This document shows, piece after piece, positions 1 through 5,719 of a DNA stretch of 5,820 nt. The translations under genes and the position numbers were made by a program. How positions within the stretch are numbered: the first letter of the stretch is position 1; each line of letters begins with the position of its first letter. The notes under the pieces are model-generated. The model searched no databases. It was not told where the DNA came from and saw nothing but the letters and a program-made list of their open reading frames with translations. The stretch covers positions 3,016 through 8,835 of the forward strand of contig LQHI01000004.1 in assembly GCA_001515185.1 (NCBI GenBank), in the 5' to 3' direction. Origin of the DNA: Hadesarchaea archaeon DG-33. GTDB lineage: Archaea > Hadarchaeota > Hadarchaeia > Hadarchaeales > Hadarchaeaceae.

Positions 1-12
1 CTTCACAATTTT

Positions 13-58
13 GGTAATATTTAAAAGCTAGCATGTTACCGTTTGACTTAGGGGTAAC
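13..58 (+). promoter_or_regulatory. Candidate operator/promoter region of the rib operon
   Basis: Three copies of a GGTAA/TTACC half-site cluster around the ribK start: GGTAAT at 13-18, GTTACC at 35-40 and GGTAAC at 53-58. The last two form a perfect 6-bp inverted repeat separated by 12 nt. An A/T-rich stretch (TAATATTTAAAA) lies at 15-26. Because the first gene encodes a DNA-binding riboflavin kinase, an autoregulatory operator here is plausible. The real promoter may lie partly before the window, since the 20-26 A/T block is too close to the ATG at 33 for a normal TATA-to-start distance. Hexamers GGTAAC also occur at 905 and 3261, so single copies mean little. The operator call is inference. 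Confidence 0.25.
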
Positions 59-722
59 TTGGGACAAAAAGACCACTATCGAGATTTTGATTTTGCTGGC
101 TAAGGAGGGGGCGCACCTCGACGACCTGAAACTTTCATTGAGCTGGCTTGCGAGTAAACTAAATATTTCACGACAGACTGCAGCGCGGCGGCTGCTTGAG
201 CTTGATGACCAAGGATTAATCAAACGAGCGCTAATGGCCCGCGGTCAGAGCGTGCGTATAACAGCGGCGGGCTTGGCGGCCTTGCACCTAATGCATCGGG
301 AACTCGAAGCGATTTTTAGATTGAAACCGCGTTCGTTCAAGTTAACTGGTCGGGTAATCTCTGGTGTGGGTGAGGGCAGCTATTACATGCGCCAGCGCGG
401 CTACCGCGAACAATTCAAACGCGAACTCGGTTTTAATCCCTACCCAGGGACATTCGACATCAAACTTGACAAAGCATCGCTTGAGCTCAAGGCAGTACTC
501 ACGCAGCTCCCCGGCAAACAAGTCGAGAGCTTTAAAACGAATGAACGAACCTTTGGCCAAGTGAAATTCTTCCCAGCCAAATTGAGAAATAAGAAAGCTG
601 CCCTGATTTTACCATTTCGGAGCCATTATGCTGACATCGTTGAGCTCATAGCACCGAAGAAACTGCGTGAGAGCTTGAAGCTTAAGGACGGCGATGTCGT
701 TCAAGTGGAGGTGATGGCCTGA
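33..722 (+). CDS. ribK: Transcriptional regulator / CTP-dependent riboflavin kinase (RbkR-type RibK)
   Basis: This protein phosphorylates riboflavin to FMN with CTP as donor, and probably also represses or senses flavin genes. Residues about 14-90 look like a winged helix-turn-helix: WLASKLNISRQTAARRLLEL (39-58) is the recognition segment and GLIKR with the following VRIT strand is the wing. Residues about 100-229 are the archaeal riboflavin kinase domain (formerly DUF120). It shows the glycine-rich GVGEGSYYM loop (111-119), GFNPYPGTFDIK (133-144), RTFG (172-175) and a C-terminal DGDVVQVEV strand. The 229-aa length fits two-domain family members of roughly 220 aa, which supports the ATG at 33. 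I see no Shine-Dalgarno site before it, so a leaderless or short-leader transcript is likely. It is the first gene of the flavin operon in this window. Two-domain RbkR proteins are known in archaea as flavin regulators; operator binding here is inference. Confidence 0.93.
   Translation: MLPFDLGVTWDKKTTIEILILLAKEGAHLDDLKLSLSWLASKLNISRQTAARRLLELDDQGLIKRALMARGQSVRITAAGLAALHLMHRELEAIFRLKPRSFKLTGRVISGVGEGSYYMRQRGYREQFKRELGFNPYPGTFDIKLDKASLELKAVLTQLPGKQVESFKTNERTFGQVKFFPAKLRNKKAALILPFRSHYADIVELIAPKKLRESLKLKDGDVVQVEVMA
707..715 (+). promoter_or_regulatory. Shine-Dalgarno site that decides the ribB start
   Basis: GGAGGTGAT within the last codons of ribK is a full 9-nt match to the usual archaeal anti-Shine-Dalgarno end of 16S rRNA. 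It ends 6 nt before ATT at 722, an ideal spacing, and too far (48 nt) from the GTG at 764. The same bases encode the Val-Glu-Val at the ribK C-terminus, a strand also common in that family, so part of the match could be constrained by protein coding. Confidence 0.65.
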
Positions 723-1402
723 TTATCGACCGCGCGCTCGATGCACTCCGCGCGGGCAACTTTGTGCTCGTCCACGACGCACCGGGTCGCGAGAACGAGG
801 TTGACATGGTCATCGCTGCGGAGTCGGTGGCGGCGAAACACGTTGCGACGATGCGACGCTATGCAGGTGGGCTCATATGCGTCGCCCTTCACCCAAAAAT
901 CGCGGGTAACTTCGGCCTCCCTTATTTAACTGAGATCTATGAAAATGCGTCATCCCGCTTCAATGTCCTCCTGTCCACCCGCCCCGATGACCTCCCCTAC
1001 GACGAGCGCTCTGCCTTCTCGCTTGCGGTAAACCATCGCCGCACCTTCACGGGCATAACCGATATCGACCGAGCGCTAACAATCAGAGAGCTGGGCAAAC
1101 TAGGGGCCAAGGCGTTGAACGGTTCAATGCAAGAAGAATTCGGGCGCAACTTCCGCAGCCCAGGACACGTGCCGCTCCTACGTGCCGCTGATGGCTTGCT
1201 GGCTGAACGGAAGGGTCACACGGAGTTCGTGGTGACGCTGGCCGAACTGGCAGGCATCACGCCAGTGGTAGCAATATGCGAGATGTTAGATGCTGAAACT
1301 GGCAAGGCTCTCAGCTTGAAAGTCGCAAATGAATATGCGAATGAAAATGGCTTGCTATGCCTGAAAGGAGAGGATATCGTGCAGGCTCAAGGAGGGAGAT
1401 GA
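722..1402 (+). CDS. ribB: 3,4-dihydroxy-2-butanone 4-phosphate synthase
   Basis: RibB converts ribulose 5-phosphate to 3,4-dihydroxy-2-butanone 4-phosphate plus formate, giving the four-carbon unit for lumazine. With the start placed at 722 the protein is 226 aa, close to the archaeal family length. Motifs in this numbering are: N-terminal helix DRALDALRAGNFVLVHD (3-19), the acidic substrate loop GRENEVD (22-28), GGLIC around 49-53, HRRTFTGITDIDRA (105-118), FRSPGHV (144-150), GHTEF (165-169, with the likely metal and catalytic His166) and CEM (Glu187). The start is odd: the frame has no ATG, GTG or TTG between the upstream ribK region and GTG 764. Starting at 764 would delete the conserved first helix. 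ATT at 722 overlaps the ribK TGA by one base and is preceded by a perfect Shine-Dalgarno site; CTG 719 or ATC 725 are less likely. The product is secure, the exact start codon is not. Confidence 0.9.
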   Translation: MIDRALDALRAGNFVLVHDAPGRENEVDMVIAAESVAAKHVATMRRYAGGLICVALHPKIAGNFGLPYLTEIYENASSRFNVLLSTRPDDLPYDERSAFSLAVNHRRTFTGITDIDRALTIRELGKLGAKALNGSMQEEFGRNFRSPGHVPLLRAADGLLAERKGHTEFVVTLAELAGITPVVAICEMLDAETGKALSLKVANEYANENGLLCLKGEDIVQAQGGR

Positions 1403-1403
1403 G

Positions 1404-1865
1404 ATGAGGCGCGTTGGCATCGTCGACACTACCTTCGCACGCTACGATATGGCACGCGCGGCGATAAACGAACTCAAGCAGCTCTGCAGCGTGAAATTCG
1501 TTCGCTGCACCGTGCCCGGCATCAAGGACTTACCCATCGAGGCGAAGCGATTGCTCGAGGAGGGCTGCGACATCGTCATGGCGTTCGGCATGCCCGGGGC
1601 TGCACCGATCGATAAGCAGTGCGCTCACGAAGCCTCGCTTGGTCTTATTTGGGCCCAACTGCTCACGAACAAACATGTGATTGAGGTCTTCGTGTTCGAG
1701 GACGAGGCCCAGAGCGAGAAGGAACTCGCTGAATTGGCTGATAAACGCTCTCGCGAGCATGCTCGAAACGTTTACCGTCTACTTTTCAAACCCGAGGAAT
1801 TAACAAAACTGGCCGGCACAGGGCAACGAGAAGGAAGCCCAGACGCCGGACCGCTAAGGAGGTGA
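1404..1865 (+). CDS. ribC: Archaeal-type riboflavin synthase
   Basis: This enzyme dismutates two molecules of 6,7-dimethyl-8-ribityllumazine into riboflavin and the pyrimidinedione. It is the archaeal form, related to lumazine synthase and not to bacterial RibE. Seen in the 153-aa protein: GIVDTTFARYDMA near the N-terminus (5-17), TVPGIKDLPIEAKRLLEEGCD (36-56), FGMPGAAPIDKQCAHEASLGL (61-81), AQLLTNKHVIEVFVFEDE (84-101) and the C-terminal AGTGQREGSPDAGP (137-150). All are arranged as in that family, at full family length. The ATG follows ribB by one base, with GGAGGG at 1391-1396 inside the end of ribB as its ribosome site. The next gene, ribH, makes its substrate. The adjacent ribH product shares the VPG-x-x-(D/E)LP-x-x-AKRL block, so the two are visible tandem paralogues. 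Confidence 0.93.
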   Translation: MRRVGIVDTTFARYDMARAAINELKQLCSVKFVRCTVPGIKDLPIEAKRLLEEGCDIVMAFGMPGAAPIDKQCAHEASLGLIWAQLLTNKHVIEVFVFEDEAQSEKELAELADKRSREHARNVYRLLFKPEELTKLAGTGQREGSPDAGPLRR

Positions 1866-1866
1866 G
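1856..1866 (+). promoter_or_regulatory. Shine-Dalgarno site that decides the ribH start
   Basis: AAGGAGGTGAG spans the end of ribC and includes its TGA stop at 1863-1865. The GGAGGTGA core (1858-1865) sits 5 nt before ATG 1871. The GTG at 1862 lies inside this site, so it cannot be the start served by it. Confidence 0.7.
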
Positions 1867-1870
1867 ACCG

Positions 1871-2281
1871 ATGAAATTAGGAATCTGCAGCACTGAGTTT
1901 AATTGGGACATAGTCGGGCCAATGCTTGAGTTTGCGAAGCGTCACGCCGAGTTCTTGGAAGCTGAGATAGCCGCTGAAATCTTAGTACCAGGTGTCTACG
2001 AGCTACCGCTGGCAGCGAAGAGGCTGGTCGAGCGCGAGGACATCGATGCGGTAGTCGCACTTGGGGCGGTAATCGAAGGCGAGACTCAACACGACGAACT
2101 AGTGATGCAGCACGCGGCGAGAAAATTAATAGACCTCGCGATACAATACGACAAACCGGTGGCGCTTGGCATTTCAGGGCCAGGCATGAGCCGCGTGCAG
2201 GCACTTGAACGGGTGAACGAGTACGCCCGGCGTGCAGTAGAGGCTGCGGTGAAAACTGTGAAACGCTTGGAAAAGGTGTGA
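1871..2281 (+). CDS. ribH: 6,7-dimethyl-8-ribityllumazine synthase
   Basis: RibH condenses the RibB product with 5-amino-6-ribitylaminouracil to give lumazine, the substrate of RibC; family members form pentamers or 60-mer shells. From ATG 1871 the protein is 136 aa, a normal short archaeal length. The N-terminal KLGICSTEFNW strand and loop (2-12), VPGVYELPLAAKRL (39-52), LGAVIEGETQHDELV (64-78) with His74 as the expected catalytic histidine, and PVALGISGPGMSR (96-108) are all present. A longer reading from GTG 1862 adds only three residues that overlap the ribosome site, so ATG is preferred. The gene starts 5 nt after ribC and its stop overlaps the arfB start, implying translational coupling through the operon. 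Confidence 0.94.
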   Translation: MKLGICSTEFNWDIVGPMLEFAKRHAEFLEAEIAAEILVPGVYELPLAAKRLVEREDIDAVVALGAVIEGETQHDELVMQHAARKLIDLAIQYDKPVALGISGPGMSRVQALERVNEYARRAVEAAVKTVKRLEKV

Positions 2282-2949
2282 GTTTGAATCTAGGCAAGGT
2301 GGGCATCTTGGCCCTTGGATCTCACGAGGAGCGTCATGGTGCGGCCTTGCCTCCCGACACCGACGCCAAGCTAGCTTCACATGTCGCACTTGAAGCAACA
2401 AAACGCACTGGTGCGAAGTTCTTAGGGACGCTCTACTCTTCCTACGAGTTGCCCTACATCGATACAGGACACCACCAGACGCTCGAACAGGTGCTGGAAG
2501 AGCTTAGGGTGAAGCTGCAAACGGTAAAGCAAATACCGGGCATCGAAGGCGTTGTGCTGGTCAACGCGCACGGGGGGAACAAACCTCTGCGTGACCGTAT
2601 TCAGGAGCTCGAACAAGAAACCAGCTTGCGGGTTATTTTTAATAATAAAATTATTGAGCTTGAAGGTCCCCACGCCGCGACAGGTGAACTGAGCATGGGA
2701 GCTGTAATAGGCATAACTGATGTTTCAAAGATCGCGGAGCACTCCGATTTCGAGCGTTATCCAGAGGTCGGGTTCGTCGGGTTAAAGGAGGCAAGAAAGT
2801 GCTATCCGTGGGCAGAGCGGCATGCCCAAGAGGTTGAAAGGGTGGGCGTTCGTGTTGACAAATTCTTAGGTAAAAAGCTCTTGGAATGTGCGATTATCGA
2901 CGTGATGAATGATATCCGCAAGTTGGAAACCTTATCCCTAAGAGATTAG
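2278..2949 (+). CDS. arfB: 2-amino-5-formylamino-6-ribosylaminopyrimidin-4(3H)-one 5'-monophosphate deformylase
   Basis: ArfB is a metal-dependent (usually Fe(II)) member of the creatininase superfamily. It removes formate from the pyrimidine made by archaeal GTP cyclohydrolase III, a step shared by riboflavin and coenzyme F420 synthesis. In the 223-aa product the expected ligands are visible: EERHG (17-21), the DTD pair (27-29), NAHGGN (96-101) and HAATGEL (132-138). The N-terminal KVGILALGSHEERHGAALPPDTD arrangement is typical of the archaeal deformylase and not of bacterial creatininase. The GTG start overlaps the ribH stop by 4 nt (GTGA); TTG at 2284 is the alternative and would remove two residues. 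Last gene of the flavin block. Distinguishing ArfB from other creatininase homologues rests on the motifs plus the operon. Confidence 0.88.
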   Translation: MSLNLGKVGILALGSHEERHGAALPPDTDAKLASHVALEATKRTGAKFLGTLYSSYELPYIDTGHHQTLEQVLEELRVKLQTVKQIPGIEGVVLVNAHGGNKPLRDRIQELEQETSLRVIFNNKIIELEGPHAATGELSMGAVIGITDVSKIAEHSDFERYPEVGFVGLKEARKCYPWAERHAQEVERVGVRVDKFLGKKLLECAIIDVMNDIRKLETLSLRD

Positions 2950-2958
2950 GGTCTCTTT
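2940..2958 (+). terminator. Possible weak hairpin terminator after arfB
   Basis: AAGAGA (2940-2945) and TCTCTT (2952-2957) form a perfect 6-bp inverted repeat with a 6-nt loop that contains the arfB stop codon, followed by T and a TAT. The stem has only two G-C pairs and the T-tract is short. Archaeal terminators are often only U-rich, so this is a candidate and nothing more. Confidence 0.22.
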
Positions 2959-3024
2959 ATGGGCCATATTCGCGCAAGCTCAAGAAAAACTAAAAGGAAA
3001 CAACACTAATTAAAAAAGAGTTCG

Positions 3025-3768
3025 ATGAAAAGGTTCTTTGTTCTGGCAATAGTATTGATACTGGCGGTCAGCCTGATAGCTGGCGCACTTTTCCTTATAA
3101 TTATTGCTCCCGCCCCGTTTTCCATGCGAGTGATTCCTGAAAACACTATGGACTCCATTGCCGGGCAGAGATGTGTATTCCTAGTTACTGTTGCTGACGA
3201 AGGGCAGGGAAGTGGCGGGGGAGAGGCTGTCGATATCACGGCTACTGCCCCCGGCGCCGCGGTAACAGTCGAACCCCAAGCGATAACTCCCGGACAAGTT
3301 GCTGAGATAACTGTGATTCCTGATAAAGCGAGCACAGGTGAGACGCTGATAGTGAATATCAAAGGGGAAAGAGATGGACTCACGCAAACAGAGATGAGTA
3401 CAATTGTGGTATGGGTGGGAGAAGACACGCTGGAGCCTTACGCCACAGATGTGCGTGACCGATTCATCCCATGGCTCGCTGCCAATTACTCAGAGCTTGG
3501 TATCACAACCGAAACCGAATGGACAGGGACTGTTGTAAGGCCAAGAATTCTGGTCGTAACGCATTACCTCTTCTTCTCAGAGAATTGGGAAATGGGTGTA
3601 TCATGGCATGTGACGATACCTCCGCACGATTGGACGAGAATTTACCTCAGGCATCGGGCCACCGAAGTGAGTCCATCATATGCTTTCGAGATCTCGTCGT
3701 TGGATGCGCAAGAGGATCCCCACGCTATCGACCCAAAAGACGCTTTTGCGGAATCGGTGTGGCGCTGA
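3025..3768 (+). CDS. Unrecognised membrane-anchored extracytoplasmic protein with Ig-like region
   Basis: I do not recognise the family. The 247-aa product begins with MKR and an uninterrupted hydrophobic segment (about 4-30) ending in APAPF. It lacks a clear signal-peptidase site, so it is most likely an N-terminal anchor with the rest outside the cell. Residues about 33-132 have alternating strand-like hydrophobic patterns with many V, T, A and G (for example AVTVEPQAITPGQVAEITVIP), resembling an archaeal surface Ig-like or CARDB-type beta sandwich. A glycine-rich turn GQGSGGGE lies at 60-67. Residues about 134-247 form a different module, rich in Trp, Tyr and His, with WHVTIPPHDWTRIYLRHR (194-211) and a terminal DPHAIDPKDAFAESVWR. 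The ATG at 3025 is chosen because the anchor follows directly. An A/T-rich run at 3007-3016 is close to the start, and no strong Shine-Dalgarno site is seen. It is probably its own transcript, separated from arfB by 75 nt. Confidence 0.75.
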   Translation: MKRFFVLAIVLILAVSLIAGALFLIIIAPAPFSMRVIPENTMDSIAGQRCVFLVTVADEGQGSGGGEAVDITATAPGAAVTVEPQAITPGQVAEITVIPDKASTGETLIVNIKGERDGLTQTEMSTIVVWVGEDTLEPYATDVRDRFIPWLAANYSELGITTETEWTGTVVRPRILVVTHYLFFSENWEMGVSWHVTIPPHDWTRIYLRHRATEVSPSYAFEISSLDAQEDPHAIDPKDAFAESVWR

Positions 3769-3831
3769 CCACCAGACCAGAATATTTGGAGTAAAAAGCC
3801 ATTTATTGTATAGTGGGTGCTTTCCGCAGCA

Positions 3832-3839
3832 TTTTAATT
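3832..3839 (+). promoter_or_regulatory. Candidate TATA box for the permease gene
   Basis: The 101-nt gap between the anchored protein gene and the permease gene holds TTTTAATT about 30-38 nt before the GTG start. This would give a transcript with a roughly 10-nt leader that could still include GGGG at 3861-3864 as a weak ribosome site. A second A/T patch (TTTATTGTATA) lies near 3802-3812. Confidence 0.35.
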
Positions 3840-3869
3840 CACATGGTAAGTATTTGAGCAGGGGTTGAG

Positions 3870-4646
3870 GTGGAATTCATTGTCACCCAATTGGCTTACA
3901 TTTTGCTCGGGCTTGCAACCGGGATATTGTCTGGCACATTTGGTATCGGAGGTGGAACTTTGACCACCCCTGCAATGCGGGATGTGCTAAGGACGCCCGG
4001 ACACGTAGCCCTCGGGACACCACTGCCGATAATCGTCCCCACCGCAATCTCAGGCGCGCTGGTATTCCGCAGGAAAGGAATGTTAAAGTATAGAATTGGA
4101 GCAGTATGTGCGCTCGCGGGCTCTGTCACTGCGTTACTCGGCGCTGCTGCGACCGCTTATTTTACCGGCAGAGAAATGATGCTGATAACGAGCGCATTCA
4201 TAGCCTTGCTAGCGGCTAGGTTTGCATTGACAGGTAAAGAACCAAAGCCTCGGGTGAAAACAGCGCCGACGAAATTGTTTTTTCGGGCAACGTTTGTCGG
4301 CCTCGCTGCTGGAGGTCTTTCTGGTTTCCTCGGTGTGGGCGGAGGCGTTATCTTAGTGCCAGCTATGGTGTTGTTGTTAAACTTCCGTGTGCACGAAGCA
4401 GTGGGAACCTCACTCATGGTCATGGCGATATATGCGATCCCCGGCTCGGTAGCGCATTACTTGCTGGGCCATGTCGACGTCGCCTTGCTGATCCCCATTG
4501 CAATAGGGTCGGTCCTCGGGGCACAGTTCGGGGCTAGGCTCGCCGTTAGGACAAGGGAGAAGCGGTTGAGGCTTGCTTTTTCGGTTTTCCTGCTCATGGT
4601 CGCCGTTAGCATGGCAGCGCTCGAGCTCTTGGGTTGGAATAGTTAA
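3870..4646 (+). CDS. TauE/SafE (TSUP) family membrane permease
   Basis: A 258-aa polytopic membrane protein of the TSUP family, whose members move sulfite, sulfoacetate, sulfonates or related organic anions; the substrate here cannot be read from sequence. The protein is a clear internal duplication: GLATGILSGTFGIGGG (14-29) recurs as GLAAGGLSGFLGVGGG (144-159), each followed by a run ending in PAM. Hydrophobic segments fit about seven or eight membrane spans. A basic cytoplasmic-type linker (about 122-138, KEPKPRVKTAPTK) separates the halves, and a second basic loop, RTREKRLR, lies at 227-234. The GTG start puts the first span at residues 5-20; an in-frame later start would cut into the first signature. 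The gene ends 20 nt before the convergent DUF357 gene. Its link to the preceding anchored protein is only adjacency. Confidence 0.87.
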   Translation: MEFIVTQLAYILLGLATGILSGTFGIGGGTLTTPAMRDVLRTPGHVALGTPLPIIVPTAISGALVFRRKGMLKYRIGAVCALAGSVTALLGAAATAYFTGREMMLITSAFIALLAARFALTGKEPKPRVKTAPTKLFFRATFVGLAAGGLSGFLGVGGGVILVPAMVLLLNFRVHEAVGTSLMVMAIYAIPGSVAHYLLGHVDVALLIPIAIGSVLGAQFGARLAVRTREKRLRLAFSVFLLMVAVSMAALELLGWNS

Positions 4647-4666
4647 TTTCAGAGAAGTAATGTTTT

Positions 4667-4909
4667 CTATGCCTCGAGATAACCGAGTTCCTTCCCCACC
4701 TCAAGTAGCGCCCAAGCCCAAATCAAGCACTCAAAACTTCGAATCAAATCACCACACTCTAGGAAGTGTCCAGAATCTTTGCGGTAGGCTCGGATGTTCA
4801 AAAGCATTTTATCACCGCGGTCCTTCCGAGCTTTCGCCGTGGAGAGGGCATCATCAAGTTTCGTTGCCCACTTTTTTATCTCCTCGGTCAGCTCATCCTC
4901 CAAGCTCAT
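4667..4909 (-). CDS. DUF357 family small protein
   Basis: An 80-aa, mostly helical, charged protein. The conserved block NIRAYRKDSGHFLECGDLIR (38-57) followed by SFECLIWAWALLEVGKELG (58-76) matches the archaeal DUF357 pattern of an Asp-Ser-x-His-Phe helix, a Gly-Asp turn and a Trp-Ala-Trp helix. The N-terminal 36 residues are a charged amphipathic helix. No biochemical function is known to me; the two-helix shape recalls HEPN-like nucleotide- or RNA-binding bundles, but that is a guess. The ATG overlaps the dphB TGA as ATGA, so it is translated as part of the dphB transcript. The codon before the TAG stop ends a normal-length family member, so nothing looks truncated. Confidence 0.85.
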   Translation of the reverse strand: MSLEDELTEEIKKWATKLDDALSTAKARKDRGDKMLLNIRAYRKDSGHFLECGDLIRSFECLIWAWALLEVGKELGYLEA

Positions 4910-5682
4910 TTGGCCACCGCCTCAGGTGCCCCAGCGAACACTCGAAGAGCCTCGGCCTCGACGAAATGGAGCTTGCCCGGCACGATTAGCACGTGGGGAG
5001 GGGAGCCGAAGTCAAGCCTCCGAAGTTTTCCCACTCTGTCAGCTTTAACAACCGCGTCGTCGGAACCTGCTCGTGCCACGACGACCGCGAGCGTGTCTGG
5101 GGTGAAGGCATTCTTCCGCAGTTTTTCCTCCAGCCCGAGCATGATTTCGATTGCCTCGTTCGCTAGCATTGCTCGCCCTTCCTTCGCTCGGATGTCGAGG
5201 AGCAGCAGGGTGTGAAGTCCTCGCTTACGATTTTCGACCAGCGTTTCGTAAGGCACCTGCGATGGGTTGTCAGGGAATGGAACTGTAGCCGCGCGCCCGA
5301 ACTTGTAGCTCTGCAAGCCAGCGAGCCCAGCAGCTGCGGAGGCGATTGATGCGGCGTGCACCACTTTTGTTTCGATGCCTGCCTTTGCCGCGCGAAGGCG
5401 CAGGTCGACATGCGTGGTTGCCACCATCGGATCGCCAGGAACGAGGAATGCCACCTTGCTTACTTTAGCCGCGTGCAAGATTTCGTCTGGGCGTTGCTCG
5501 ACTGTTTCGCGGTCGACCACCTTGATAGGCTTGCCTATCGTTTGCCCGAATTCATCGAGTCTAAGTTTAGGCAGCTTGCTCGTGTAAAGCTCAGCGTACA
5601 CAACATCAGCTTCCCGTGCCTCGCGCAGCCCTCTGAGTGATATACCCTCGCCATTCAAGCCGAGCCCGATGAATACGAGCAT
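4906..5682 (-). CDS. dphB: Diphthine synthase (diphthamide biosynthesis methyltransferase)
   Basis: DphB uses S-adenosylmethionine to methylate the modified histidine of elongation factor 2, the second stage of diphthamide formation in archaea. The 258-aa product has the tetrapyrrole-methylase fold signatures: N-terminal MLVFIGLGLNGEGISLRGL (1-19), VVYAELYTS (27-35), the SAM-binding VPGDPMVATTH (81-91), VHAASIASAAAGLAGLQSYK (108-127) followed by FGR, and VVVARAGSDD (200-209). Length and order are those of full-size archaeal DphB. The ATG at 5682 begins directly at the first strand. No Shine-Dalgarno site is seen, but a TATA-like ATATAT lies about 34 nt upstream, implying a very short leader. 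It is followed by the DUF357 gene with a 4-nt overlap and is divergent from tRNA-Lys. Confidence 0.95.
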   Translation of the reverse strand: MLVFIGLGLNGEGISLRGLREAREADVVYAELYTSKLPKLRLDEFGQTIGKPIKVVDRETVEQRPDEILHAAKVSKVAFLVPGDPMVATTHVDLRLRAAKAGIETKVVHAASIASAAAGLAGLQSYKFGRAATVPFPDNPSQVPYETLVENRKRGLHTLLLLDIRAKEGRAMLANEAIEIMLGLEEKLRKNAFTPDTLAVVVARAGSDDAVVKADRVGKLRRLDFGSPPHVLIVPGKLHFVEAEALRVFAGAPEAVAK

Positions 5683-5695
5683 AGTATCGTAAACA

Positions 5696-5703
5696 CTTAA
5701 TTT
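5696..5703 (+). promoter_or_regulatory. Candidate TATA box for tRNA-Lys
   Basis: CTTAATTT is centred about 25 nt before the first base of the tRNA, the usual archaeal TATA-to-start distance. No other A/T-rich octamer fits that spacing on the plus strand. Confidence 0.45.
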
Positions 5704-5712
5704 GGGTTGACG

Positions 5713-5719
5713 ATATATT
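5713..5719 (-). promoter_or_regulatory. Candidate TATA box for dphB
   Basis: On the minus strand AATATAT is centred about 34 nt before the dphB ATG, predicting a transcript start near 5690 and a leader of about 8 nt. It lies between the tRNA and its own candidate TATA box. Confidence 0.45.

Noticed and set aside
20..26. TTTAAAA as the ribK TATA box
   Set aside because: The box is only about 10 nt from the ATG at 33; transcription would begin inside the gene, and no good in-frame start follows until TTG codons at 87 and 93.
764..1402. ribB starting at GTG 764
   Set aside because: This removes the conserved N-terminal helix, has no Shine-Dalgarno site before it, and gives a short 212-aa protein.
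1862..1870. ribH starting at GTG 1862
   Set aside because: The GTG is inside the Shine-Dalgarno sequence that serves ATG 1871, and the added residues MRP are not part of the conserved strand.
1899..2306. Minus-strand open frame of 135 aa opposite ribH
   Set aside because: It is Arg/Pro-rich and antisense to a fully motif-supported gene. A shadow.
3006..3428. Open frame of 140 aa on the minus strand opposite the anchored protein gene
   Set aside because: The composition is Ser/Thr/Val-rich with no motif, and it mirrors the strong coding pattern of the plus strand. It is a shadow.
3471..3794. Alternative plus-strand frame over the C-terminus of the anchored protein, as sign of a frameshift
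   Set aside because: The main frame keeps its motif pattern to a natural stop at 3766-3768, and the alternative frame has no recognisable protein features.
4647..4666. Bidirectional terminator between the convergent permease and DUF357 genes
   Set aside because: The 20-nt gap has only a short TTTT and no hairpin; nothing supports more than a guess.
4573..5215. Plus-strand open frames opposite DUF357 and dphB
   Set aside because: The minus strand carries clear DUF357 and DphB signatures across this span; the plus frames are rich in Ser/Arg/Pro with no motif.
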